The notes under the pieces were generated by a model. The model ran no database searches, was not told the DNA's origin, and was given only the letters and a program-made list of their open reading frames with translations. This document shows positions 12,183 to 23,660 of a DNA stretch of 64,000 nt, one piece after another. Within the stretch, counting starts at the first letter, position 1, and every line of letters begins with the position of its first letter. The position numbers were made by a program, and so were the translations under genes. Source of the stretch: Callaeas wilsoni (Eukaryota > Chordata > Aves > Passeriformes > Callaeidae); contig VWPU01002078.1 in the NCBI GenBank assembly GCA_013398955.1, forward strand, positions 25,622-89,621, in the 5' to 3' direction.

Positions 12183-13600
12183 GTAAGATGATCTTTTGCA
12201 TAAAATCTCAAGCTGTTCCAGCTGGCTTTTTTGACTGTGTCCATATGGGAAGGGGAAGGAGCGGCTCTGAGAACAGGCCGTTTCCAAGCCCTGTGTGTGC
12301 TACTGTCGAGCACTTGGCCGTACCTGCATCTCAGTTTCCCTGCTACTTTTTTGTCTGCCAATGATTATTTCAGATCACTCCCATGCCCTGCATGTCACAT
12401 GAATAACATAGTAAGTTTTTGGAGCACTGGAGTAGGTCCTGAGAGACACTAAGCAGTTAAGATATGAGCATAAGATAATGGTAAAGCAGGAGCAGCTGGA
12501 GGAAGCAGACTGATCTCAGTATCACCCAGAGCTCTCTCCAACACTGCCTATTATTCTTTCCTGATACATCTGGCTGTATGACTGCATGCTAAATTTATTG
12601 GAGACTGGCTTCTGCAAGAAGGACAAAGCACATTTTTATGGTAGTCTGTTGGTTATGTGGTGATCTTGATGAACTTGGGTTAAATTCAACACAAACCCTG
12701 TAAGCAGACCCTAGAACTCCAGTTCCCTACAGATAAGGTGTCTGTCAGGAGAAGCCAGAGTCGCACATTGCACAAGCTCAGGATTTAGGTTAGATTAGGC
12801 CTAGGAAGAGCTTGGGTGAGATTTAACCTAGAAGAAAGCTTAGAAAGTGGTGTCACTTCTTCAGAACTGTCTTCTCTTTTCAAACATCTTCCATGTTGTT
12901 GTAGGACCATCTGACATATTTGGCACATTACACCTTAGCAGACTGTGCAATAAAAAATTGACTTAACAGGAATCGTGAGATTACCTTTGAAAGAAGTAAA
13001 TTCTAAATAGATATAATTTTTACAGTAAATATTTCATAAATATTTTGTGGTGTTTTTGAAAAGAAAAAAGCGAACTTCATTGTTCTCCTTTTTATCGTCC
13101 CACAGAGCAACAGAAAGAAATCATTATTACTCTGTGGAGGTGTAGTATAGCAGCAGTTGTGGAATATCAATGTACAAGGCTCATAAAATCATTCACAGCT
13201 TTCAGACTCTAATATCTCAGGAGAGATTTTGTTTTCATTTTTGGCTTTTAAGAAACTGTACACTGCTAAGAGCTGAGGGAGAGAGTAAGAAATGACCCCT
13301 AAAGGCCAGAAAATATTTTTGAGAAGAAATTAACATATTTTTTCTGTTTTCTCAATACTAACACTCAAAATATAATATGTAAATGAAATATACAGTTGCT
13401 TTGGCTGCATAATAATGAACACACTTTAACAGGGTTAAAACATAGATATATTTTGAGCAGTCAAGCCCTGTAGTAAAAAGATGTGGTTTTTCTTACAGTA
13501 TATGTGAACCCCCAATTGTGTGCATTTGTTGTAGCAGAGGAAGATGTTGATTTACTGTGATATTTTATAAATATAAAATTTATATATAACTACATATACT

Positions 13601-13603
<3 letters not shown>

Positions 13604-13631
<28 letters not shown>
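13604..13631. repeat. (AT)n microsatellite
   Basis: About 14 uninterrupted AT dinucleotides, preceded by other TA-rich sequence from 13561. Confidence 0.97.
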
Positions 13632-16600
13632 CTGTCTAAAAATGCTACATAAGTCCCTTCTTCCCAAATTGGATTTTACTGAACCCAAATTAAATAATGA
13701 TGAATCAGAGTTTCTCCTTATGGTAAATTTTGAAATTCCAGCTTCATTGTAAGGATGCTGAATTTGAATTTCCATCAGCACAATCCTCCCAGGCCAACAC
13801 TAGTAGCTCTGCAAAAGAGTTTTCCATAAAATGTCGTTTTTGAGGGCTGACTGTTTATGAAGTGAGACCTTTAGCGGAGAAGTGTGGCAATGCACAAGAA
13901 TTGTTTGCCATCGAAGTTGCTTGTCTGCAGCAGCAGCTACCGTGATCTTGGCCAGTACACGGCTTTCAGAACCGGTGAAGCTGATGATGTGTAACAGCAG
14001 TCCATCTTATTACCTCAGTCATTATGAACGTGATATGCCCAGCAAAGAATGGCCTACATGAGATTTTCCTTGCACTCCAGCTTGTGGAGAGTCAAAGCAA
14101 CTGTTAATAGAGAATCCCTTCAGAGGTATTTCAAATAAGCATGGTGAACTGATGGCCATTTGATTCCATATTAATGCCCACCTGGAACAGCCACTGTCCC
14201 ACTCAGCAGGAAGTCCACTGTGCTCCCATCATGATTCAGTGGAGCCTGACACCTTCTGCGTGTTCATTTTAAGTCACAGCACCATAAGGTGGAAAGCAGG
14301 GAAGAAAAAAGGCTTTGTGCTTTTACTTACTGATACTGTTACAGAAAATTTAATAGCATTTTCACAACCCAAAATTTCTCCTGCAGAGTAGATATAAGCC
14401 ATCACAAATTTATTGTATATATTTGTTTAAGTTATATTTATCTTTTCCCCCACCCTGTTTTTAAACAATTGAGTTTGCATTTTTAAGATATTGGACATGT
14501 GAAAGTAGCAAATGGCAGATTGTGGAAGTTACAAAGCTTGGTCATGCATTTGCCCTCAGAAACTGGGTAAACTGGTCAGGACCCAAAGCTTTTTGATAAG
14601 AACTTTCTAAATTTTATATTTTTAGACATAATACGAGTGGAAGCTAGATTTGCATAGAAGCCTTCAGTGTTTTAGTATTTCTGTGCCTGTGTTACTGGAC
14701 ACTTACATTTGGACATTTGCAAATACAAAATTCGTGTATAAGCAGACACACCCAGACACTTCAGACCAAGATATTTTTTCTGAGCAAGCTTACTAAAAAT
14801 GATTGAATTTCCATTCAAGGATGCCAGAAACATTTTCCACATTTCCTAAATAGTGTAAGAGACCAGTTTTGAGTTATATGGTTCAGCACGCACTAGAAAC
14901 CTATTTTACCAGTAAGTTTCTGAATCTGAGCTTTTCCTGACTGTCGATTTCATTCTTTTATTTGGAAGATACAAAGTTGTAATGCCATAAGTGGTTTCAA
15001 TTTCATTCAAGGTATGTCCAAATTCTGCCTTCTTGTGTTCCTTAAAAAAGTTTGGATACCCTCCCTGGGACTGTTCTGTTAATAATTCAGGGTAGCTACA
15101 CCAGGAGCTGTGGCAACAATACTTTTTTGAAATTGTTACGTAACTGACTGAATTTCCTCCTACTGTGGTACAGGGTGACACAATGTGTATGCTCATTTGG
15201 TACAAGGGAGAGTGAGTATATGAATTAATCTCAAACATGTTTATATCCAGAAAAGGCATGTATTTCAGAATAATTAGAGAGTGGCTTTGTTGAAACAGTC
15301 AATTGATGATCATTGCAGAGTGTTCAGGGCTTGGGTGTTTGAAAGTGAGTTTCCTTGGGAAGATGTATTTATGGAGAAATTGATAGCCAATATGGATATT
15401 TGCTAGGGATGATTCTAGGAGAGTATTAACCTACAAAGATAATTGATTGTATATGTACACAAAACAAGTCTCAGGTAGAAAGAAGGTTCATCTTGCAAGT
15501 GATGTAACTGAACAGATATAAACAGACCTCAAGTTTTTTAAAAAATAAAAAAAATTCAAGAAATGTTCACCCATTTCTGCAAGTGGGAGGTGGGAAAGGA
15601 GAGTGGAGGATGTCAGGAGAGATATGACAGCATATGCCATCCTCTGCATGGGGCTGTGCAGGTGACCAAACCCTCCAAACAGCAGACAACACAGCAGCTG
15701 CCTGGTACAACATGGCCATGGCCATGGCCACCCCTTGGCTTCCAGAGACAAAGTCAGGGCACTCCTGCCTCAAAGTAAAAAGCTCCGACAGACGTGAATC
15801 CATTGTGAAAGATGCAGCTCTCACATACCTCCCAGGGGCTAATTTTTGTCACCTTGGCAAGGGCTGATGAAGTTCCAAGGTGCCACAAGGAAGTTGCCAC
15901 TTGTTTTATCTTTTGTTTCTAACGGTAAAACTTCAGTTACTCAGCACTGTATATCCCAGTTGAGCAGTCCCAGTTAATCAAGCTCTCCAGTCCCTTAAGA
16001 GGATCCAAGTCTACAAGGGGCCTGATGAGTTAAAGTCTTGCTTTAGAGGTCACACAGACAAGTTTTTTTATATTAAAAAGTCAGATCATCTGGTTTATTT
16101 ATAGTGGGAAAATATGTGAATTGTTGACCTTCTTTGTAAAATTTTTAAATTTCCTGTCTTTCTGTATATAGGGATATAGCAAGGTCAAACATACTGTAGG
16201 AGAGATACGTGGAAAAGGAAGATAGCCGTACATAACAGAAGGGCCCTTTTTAAAGAGAAAAGCTTGGAGAAGTGTTTGGCACAAAATGAACAGGAGAGGA
16301 CTCCATGCAGAGAAGACCAAATCACTAACATTGAGAGTAAAGAAAAGAAGGAAGAGAGAAAGCTCTGCCTGTCTCAGTATGAAGGACCCAAAAGGTTTAG
16401 AGTATGAATGCAGATCTGGCATGTCTGCAGACCACAATGACATGAAAACTGGAAGGGGAAATTCCTGAGGGTCAGCATGCAACTTTCTGGGATTATTCTG
16501 TTTGTGTTCTAGGATTTATATGCCACTGTCACAAGTCATTAGCAGCTGTCTCTTGATAACAACAGCTTTCAGAAATACATGGGATAGTCAATTCCCAGTA

Positions 16601-18030
16601 GATCAGAGTTCAGCAAAAGGGCTGTAAATGATTTGCCATGTAGCATGCACCGAGAGTGACATTCCATCAGTCTCTCTGCAGATGAGAGTTTCCCTATAGA
16701 CACATCTCATTTCCCTGTTTATTGTTTCACAATTATTCATTTTATGTTAAATGCCATGGAAACGATTCTACTGTGAAACTGAATTTTTGGTTATTTCCAT
16801 GCTGCAACTCTGAAATAGAGGTAATGGTTATTGGAACTAGCAAGATAACCAAAGATGATTTTACCTGCTAAATATTCAGTAAGAAAGCTTTTTTGAGAGA
16901 TACACAGCATACACAAACCAACAGTAGTTACAACCAATTACAAAACCACCAGTATTTTAGAAAAATTATGAATTTTCTGAATATATTAAATGCCTACTTA
17001 TAAAGCACTGTAACGGTCAGTTCAGGACATATCACATTAATTTCAGAGCATTAATTGGTCTTCATCAGGCTGCAGGAAGCAATACAAAATGTTTTTTAAA
17101 GCCTAGGAAGAATTTTCACATTGTTATTTGAAAATACTGTTCACAAAAGGACCATTTTGAGCACAAATGTTCCCATAGCTCAGCCAACTCAATTTTTTTC
17201 ACTGTTTTAGTGCCCAGTATTATAATGATCATACAGTTATGTTGTTTATTATTTTCTTGTGGACCTCACAAGAATTTTTAAACCAAAAAATACTTGTCAG
17301 TTGTCACAAAACAAACAACCGACCAAAGCAGAAGAGATCCTGTAATGTAATCTGCAAGATCTGTTGTTACAGATCTGTAATCTGTTCTTCTTATGAGGAT
17401 CTCTGACGTGTGAAGGATTCAGCATCAGAGGATGAGAGGACATGAAGGTGGCTTTTTGCGGAGCAACGTTAACTCTAGACAAAAGCACAGCTTAAATCTT
17501 CAAGGTTCCTCCCCAGCAAGAGTTCACTGCCCACCACGCTGTTGCAGAGGGCACTGTTAAGCACTCTGCTTCTGTAGCAGAGAGTCCACAGCCTGCCTAT
17601 GACTTGGCCCCAGTCTCTTCTCCTATGTGTGAGGCCTTATAGCTCTAAGAGACATTCTGTGATTTTTTTTTTAGTTCAGAGTGCAAAAAACTGTGAAAGA
17701 CCTGTGTTGTAGACAGAGTGGTACAGCCAATATGGTAGCATCATTGCAAGAGGGCATTCATCAATTTATAGTGCTGAGAATTCAAGGGATGAGAAAGATA
17801 GTTTTTGTTGCCTCTGCTGTTGAGACAAAAATCTGTCTGAGTATATTTGCTGTAATAAGTCCAGCAGTGCTTATTCAGACAGGAGAGCATAAGAAACGCT
17901 TGAGCTGGAAGAAGAAGTAAAGGAGAATGTTGTATGATTCAGTGTTCTCAAATTTAAAAAGAAAGAATAATCTATGCCCAGAAGGAGAAAAGTGAGCATC
18001 TTTATTTCATATTAATTACCTGGTTTTCTT
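13632..18030. other. Mostly unique non-coding sequence
   Basis: No gene was recognised. The block 13830-14040 has more CpG than its surroundings and is listed as a possible regulatory element. A short CATGGC iteration occurs at about 15710-15732. An X-box-like GCCATGGAAAC occurs at 16753-16763. Confidence 0.4.
13830..14040. promoter_or_regulatory. Possible conserved non-coding element (CpG-retaining)
   Basis: This stretch keeps several CpG sites (AGCGG, ATCGAA, ACCGTG, CACGGC, ACCGGTG, AACGTG) while neighbouring kilobases have very few. It contains an ATTGTTTG SOX-like motif and no simple repeat. CpG retention with balanced composition is typical of constrained elements, but no comparative evidence is available here. 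No long frame spans it. Confidence 0.2.
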
Positions 18031-18034
18031 TAGA

Positions 18035-18077
18035 GATATATCTATATATATCTATATATATCTATATATCTATATAA
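18035..18077. repeat. TCTATATATA-type tandem repeat
   Basis: TCTATATATA or TCTATATA units are repeated about four times, starting after GAGATATA. Confidence 0.9.
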
Positions 18078-18121
18078 CTTTTTAGCCTACCTAGGTGTCA
18101 TCTTCATGAAAGTAATAGGGC

Positions 18122-18188
18122 ATTTTCATAGATTAGCTACCTCATTTTCATAGATTAGCTACCTGATATTTTCATAGATTAGCTACCT
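18122..18188. repeat. Three tandem copies of a 21-bp unit
   Basis: ATTTTCATAGATTAGCTACC, followed by T, occurs at 18122, 18144 and 18168, separated by one or three bases. The copies are identical, which implies recent local slippage or duplication. Confidence 0.95.
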
Positions 18189-18276
18189 CAGTAGTCTTCT
18201 CCCGTGGTGTTCAAATCCTGTTTGCTCACAAATGATGAAAATTACTAAATAATAACCAAATTAATTGAACACTCAC

Positions 18277-18322
18277 TGATGTATTGTTCATCTTATCCCT
18301 GATGTATTGTTCATCTTATCCC
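18277..18322. repeat. Perfect 23-bp tandem duplication
   Basis: The 23-bp unit starting TGATGTATTGTTCATC and ending TTATCCC occurs at 18277-18299 and again, unchanged, at 18300-18322. It lies within 250 bp of two other short tandem arrays. Confidence 0.95.
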
Positions 18323-19423
18323 TATGAAGTTCTCTCCAGCTGGCCAGATGAACCCTTCCCAGTCCCCTCTGTTGATGTCCATGGGTTCCCCAAGATTCTG
18401 GCTCCACTATAATAGACTGTCCTGTAGATATCTTAAATGGGCCATGGTAAATGTTCCTTAGAAGAGTGAGATTTTATCCCAATTTTAGGGAAGCATTTAT
18501 ATTCCAACAACACTAAAAATGCTAGTGGTGCTGTGATTTGGGCGCTTTGAACTGGCTGTGTTAAGGTGCTGATAGGAATTCAGAAATGCATGACTTCTTG
18601 TGTCCTGGCTCTGCAGTGGGCTGTAGGGGCTACAAGGGTCACCATTGCTTTAGTTTTTTCTGACACCATTTCTGTCATCCAAGGTGAATTTCAGTAACTA
18701 TCAGATTCATCAGAAAATACAAGGAGTACTCCACCTTCCCACAGAAAATAGTCCGGGTTTTTAGTCACTCATGGGAGCTGAGAGAACAGTCTAAATCCTT
18801 TCAGGCAGAAGGAAAAGGTGGCCCATGTTCTCTTACCCGCATTTTTGACTTCCCACGATTACCAAGGGCTTTACTTTCGGTAGGACTGTCCAACTGCCTT
18901 AAGTAGTAAAAGGAAGAAATTGTAAGCAAAGGCCTATTTCCCACTCCCTGCTGCATGAAGGCCATTTTGGCAAGTGTGCTTTGAGAAGAAAACTTTCCCT
19001 TCAGAGAAGCAAGGCAAAACCACATCACATTTATATGTCCTGATACTCTACTTCTCAGCACCATGGGACACAGGTGACTCTGGGGCTGCCTCAATCCGGA
19101 ATTGTAAAGGTCCTTAAAATGCATCATATTAAAGGATTTAAGGCTCCCCCAAATTTATGCACCTCTAGAATGAGATGAGACAAAAACAAAAGTTTTGAGG
19201 ATTTACACTTTGGACTTGGAAACACTAACAATTTTTTTCAATGCAGGTATTCTCTACATTGCAATAGATTACATCTCAAATGAAGAAATATCAAAAATCT
19301 ATTTGCAGTGAAGATGTTTAGAGCTAAAACCTTTTGAAACTGAACCTTATATTCACATCTTTTTACAAGGATGTTTAAACTAAGAAATTGGATTCAAGCA
19401 TATCTTTGATTTGTATGTATCTT
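18323..19423. other. Unique non-coding sequence
   Basis: No gene or repeat was recognised. The 108-aa minus-strand frame at 18801-19127 shows no domain and no codon bias that could be trusted. Confidence 0.4.
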
Positions 19424-19437
19424 AATATATATATATA

Positions 19438-19469
<32 letters not shown>
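19424..19469. repeat. (AT)n microsatellite, interrupted
   Basis: AT dinucleotides are interrupted by AATTTTT near 19437-19443. The second block is about 26 bases long. Confidence 0.95.
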
Positions 19470-19475
<6 letters not shown>

Positions 19476-19529
19476 CTTCCTTCCAGAAGATAAACAACAT
19501 GAGGCACTTACATGCAGTTGCAAATAAAC

Positions 19530-19568
19530 AATGACGTAATAAATAAATGACATAAGAAATACGTCATT
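19530..19568. promoter_or_regulatory. Paired CRE/ATF-like sites, possible enhancer core
   Basis: AATGACGTA at 19530-19538 and its exact reverse complement TACGTCATT at 19560-19568 flank a third half-match, TGACATAA. TGACGTAA and TTACGTCA are established binding sequences for CREB/ATF/C-EBP-type bZIP factors. The CpG in each site has survived in a CpG-poor background. Function is inferred from motifs only. Confidence 0.3.
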
Positions 19569-19569
19569 T

Positions 19570-22500
19570 GCACTAACACAGTATGTTCAAAATAAATCAT
19601 CCCAACAAGTATGTCTTAAAACATGACAGCTGTCACATTTTGGTCTGAAGACAGGGGCCACTAGGGGCCACCATACACCTCAGAAAAATTTGATTTCTTT
19701 CCCAGGGGAAAATCTTAACACACATTCCGCTTGTACATAACTGACTTTACATTTCTCATGAAATTCATTTGAAAAATTTGCAAAATTTGGAAAGAAATGG
19801 ATTTTAAAAAGGTAATTAGGTTTTCCTTTCTATCTCCTTCATTTCCATTGGCATAGTCATATACATGTGCACGACAAAAGACAGAAGGCAGGGAAGCACT
19901 AAGTGATGAACTAACTCCATGAAAGGTGTTTCTCTGTGAATTACTTCTAGATAAAATGAACGGTGTTCAGAATTAGTTTTTAAAGTTATGAAAACAGCAA
20001 AGTAGTCTGCTTTGTGTTTTCAAATAGGTGCATTTTGAGAGAAAGCCATGTGATTTCAGCAAGGAATAATTTATGTTGAAGGTATAATTGGAGTTACAAG
20101 GCATTGCAAATACTTTCATTGGAGCTGAGTCTTCACTTGAGGTTGTTATCAAGTAAATGCTTATTTTCAAGTAAAATGTCTGGTTCCCCCACTCTGCTAA
20201 CTACTTACAAGAGATACAATTTCTGCAGGAATCACAGCAAAAATAACATTTAAAAAGTTATCTTGTTTCTTTGGCAGAGCCTGCATATACATAATTTCCA
20301 CCTCCACCCCTTCTCTTTACCCACACATTAATCCCAGTTGAATAGTAATTGACAATACAGAGCATCCTGTAAGATTGAGTCATCTATTAGTGTCAGAAAC
20401 AGCAGAACCCGAAATCCTGAGTGGAAAGAATTTTTTTTAACCAGTAAACCATTTAGCATTATTGTATCTACATATATGTATATATGAGCATATGTGGACA
20501 GATATTCAGTCCTTATGTATATTGACATTATGATTCCATTGGACCCAGAAAAACTACCTGTATGGATTAAGATTTCTGATTATCTTCACATTTCTTTATG
20601 GGTTTCATGTGACAAATTATAGGTGTATTAGCAAATTTCTAATATAAGCTACTAGAATTCAGACACCAGATAAAATCTTTTTTCTTTTTCCTTTTGAGAT
20701 ATCCTGCAAGGATTTTCCATTCTTAAAATTCTTACACCTAGGGCAAGATCTTAGCCACAGCTGAAGTTTCAAAAATACCAATTTATATCCATTACTGTTT
20801 GTCAAGTAAGTTCATGTGGCATTCACTGGAGTCATAATGAGACTCCTATTAAAATGAAGATGAATCTTGCATTTTTTAATTTCTTCCTTTTTTTTTTTTT
20901 TTTTCTTATTAAAAAGCAATTCTTTAACTGAAAGCTACCTTTCTTCTGGTTATTTCTTGATCTTTATGTTCAGCCTACTGCTTTGCAGAACAGAACAGCC
21001 TTCAGTGCCTTTGCCATTCTGAAGAATCCTGGACACAAAGAAGAGTTTATTTAGGGCCTTATATGTGCTGTTATGCTATGATTCATACTTGAAGTGCATA
21101 TCAATTTTCAACTGCTACTCCTTTGACACTGTGAGATGGTCAAAGAGGGTAGCAAATTTTCCTTAATATTTATTGCGTTTCTCCTGATTTAAGAAAAATT
21201 TAATGCATGAAATTAATGACAATTCTCAACTTGTACTGAAGTTTTTAGTCAGTAAGGCTTTGTTAAGTCAGTGATGATCTCTACCATGCAGCATCTTCAC
21301 GTCCATGATCTGTGCTCTCACAGGTAAAATTCGAGGATCAAATATAATGAGAAAAGATTGCCTCTAAGAAGAGTGGGTGATTCATGAGAGGGAAAGAGAT
21401 CAAATATTGCTTCGGCATATTTTTTATTGTCACAAAAGTCAGAACCTCAGTGTAAGATGATAGTCTAAGAGTAAGAAGTATTAAACTGTTGCCAAGTGTA
21501 TTACCCCAGGACAATTACAGACTGGTGAATTCTGGCATAAGATACTGTTCAAGACATAAATAATAAGGGGGGGTAGCAAAAGCATTTATGATTTATTAAA
21601 GAGTAAACGCTGCTCTTCAACAGGATAGTACATCTGTCAGAAATGGTGTCCTGGATTTTCAAAGGATCCTCTGGACATTAAGCATCAAGATCTTGAAAGT
21701 GCTCAGCAGGATTTGAAGATTGTACTCCCCTAAGAATCAAATGTTGCTTGCATATTGGAAAGGGTATATATGTGAGGGAATAGTTGTGGGAAAAGCAAAT
21801 AACAGAAAATTTACTCACTAGCTTTTTCCAATGCCACCTTCTATCTCTTGTTTTGTCTCAGCTTCCTGCAGCCTTTGTTTTTGAGACCTTTCCTCCAGAT
21901 ATCATTTTTCGGTGAATTTATAATTTTTCTTCACATGAATGTATAGCCTCGGCTATTTAGCAGAATTTTTTTCTTTTTCTACCCCCCAGTTTACCAGAAA
22001 CTGCTCAGCTCACTTACTTCCCTGTTCCATTCATTTTTCCCAGACTGACCCTTTAGCTTACCTGTCTTCTTTTACCTCCTTCGGTTTGTCTGGACCACTG
22101 TTACTTGTTTCTACTAGTTTTTCTCTTTCTGATTCCAACAACTTACACAGGTTTGATGTAAGGACCGGTGAATAATTTCGCATCTTTGCCCCCATTAAAC
22201 AACTCCTTGGTTCAGTGTTTCACTGCACATCAACTTCCCCCATCCTCTCTGTGCTGTTCCTGAAGGGTGAGATGACCCTCTGACCCACATGCAGCAAGCT
22301 GGAACTCCCTTTTACACAATCCTAGCAAAACATTCCCCTTTCGTGTTTCCCAGAGGAAGTGAATGAGTTATAATAATGAAGGGAAGGGAGAAGCTGCCAG
22401 TTGTTTCCACCTCTGGATATTTTGGTTGGAAGGAGGGGGGTTACTGTATTATTAGGAAAGGATGCTGTGCTATTCTGAGATGTCAAAACAGGAGGAGGGT

Positions 22501-23080
22501 AAACAATATAATTTTTTATTTCCGTATTTACAGATGGGGAGACAATCTGTCTCATTAGTTCTCTGGACTCAGAAGCTGGTTATCAAAATCCACATTCTTT
22601 CAGGGATTTAAGTTTGTACTTTGGACTGGAAAAAACACACACTGACCTTTCTGAAGTTCAGTCACCTGCTTCACTTGTGGCCACATCTCAAACATGTCTG
22701 CAGAGTCTCTGTATTTTTCCATCGATGAGCCCAGGGGCCTAAAAATCAGCTGCTAAGGTTGTTTCTAGGCCCATTTGAGTGGACACTAAGTGCTCACATC
22801 AGGAAAAAGCTGTGGAGAGAGGCTGTGTGTGATATAGGTAGGGGCTAACAAGATATCCTACTGTTAGATGCAGTTTTATCTCTGCTGCATTCACATATTC
22901 TCTTAGCATCACTTCTCAATTTTAGATAGGGATGAGACCCTGCAAAATAACAGTTTTGCTTCTCATTTTGTAGAGCAGATGAAGCTGAGATGTAGATCAG
23001 CTCCTTCCTCCCCTCTGGTGAGGTAAAAAGTTCAATGTTTTTCTCCTTTTTTCCATTCATCCCTGCACAGATCAGAATTT
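19570..23080. other. Unique AT-rich non-coding sequence
   Basis: No gene or interspersed repeat was recognised. A 17-base poly(T) run lies at 20888-20904. A pyrimidine-rich patch lies around 21830-22110. Confidence 0.4.
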
Positions 23081-23084
23081 GATT

Positions 23085-23352
23085 TATCAGTTACGTACCA
23101 TTGCAGGCAGCCTTCGCGCCAGGTTTATTCAATTGCTGTCAGAGCAGCATGTGTTACCTTCACCTCCCACTCAGTGAACGGAGCACCATCCGAGCCCCTG
23201 CTGCTGTAGGCAGCTGGGACCCATCAGGTACCACTGCCATGTCCGAGCAGCCGGTAACAGGACCTCTCCCAGGGGGAAAAGGTACTGCGGTGTTATGTGA
23301 TTCAGGAGGCCAATGTTGCTTTGGCTCTTTCTGCATTAAAAAAAAAAAAAAA
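23085..23352 (+). other. CpG-bearing block ending in poly(A); possible old retrocopy
   Basis: About 250 bases of higher GC hold roughly eight CpG sites (for example TTCGCGCC, AACGGAG, TCCGAGC, GCCGGT, TGCGGTG). The block ends in ATTAAA that runs directly into about 15 A (23338-23352). An 84-aa frame (23101-23355) reads into the A tract, has lysines at its end and resembles no known protein. Poly(A) at one edge and the composition step suggest a retroposed transcript. No flanking target-site duplication was found, so a native exon or chance A-run remains possible. Confidence 0.25.
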
Positions 23353-23482
23353 TAAACTGTGGGACTCTTTAAAATGTCTGCAGGTCTCTTAGAAAGAAGC
23401 TATCACATAGACAAGAAAAAAGATTAAATACCCTAATGCAAAAAGCATGAAGGTAAGACAGTGAAAGAAAGTAACAAAGTAA

Positions 23483-23660
23483 ACTTCTCTTCTCCTTTTT
23501 CTGTTTCTTTTTCTTTTTCTTTTTTTTTCCTCTTTTTCTCTTTCCTGTCTTCTTTTTCTTTTCTTCTTCCCTTCCCTTCCCTTCCCTTCCCTTCCCTTCC
23601 CTTCCCTTCCCTTCCCTTCCCTTCCCTTCCCTTCCCTTCCCTTCCCTTCCCCTTTTCCCT
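23483..23660. repeat. Polypyrimidine tract with (CCCTT)n array
   Basis: The T-rich pyrimidine tract from 23483 becomes about 17 uninterrupted CCCTT pentamers at about 23567-23651. It is almost free of purines on the plus strand. The 117-aa minus frame and 77-aa plus frame across it are low-complexity artefacts. Confidence 0.96.

Larger units (their letters stand above)
7346..13600. other. Mostly unique non-coding sequence
   Basis: No recognisable gene was found. Short simple repeats include a T/A-rich TTTA run at about 12008-12030, an interrupted CA stretch near 11892-11920 and a CAG run near 11742-11754. Two splice-site-bounded segments (9301-9332 and 12052-12182) are listed separately. A 9-bp inverted repeat (CTATATTCA / TGAATATAG) lies at 10747-10770. 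Confidence 0.45.

Noticed and set aside
15634..15867. Overlapping frames on both strands around CATGGC repeats
   Set aside because: A short palindromic CATGGC iteration keeps frames open. No domain, splice context or codon signal was seen.
18122..18188. Regularly spaced short repeats that might suggest a CRISPR array
   Set aside because: Spacers are only 1-3 bases and the context is vertebrate DNA; this is a tandem duplication.
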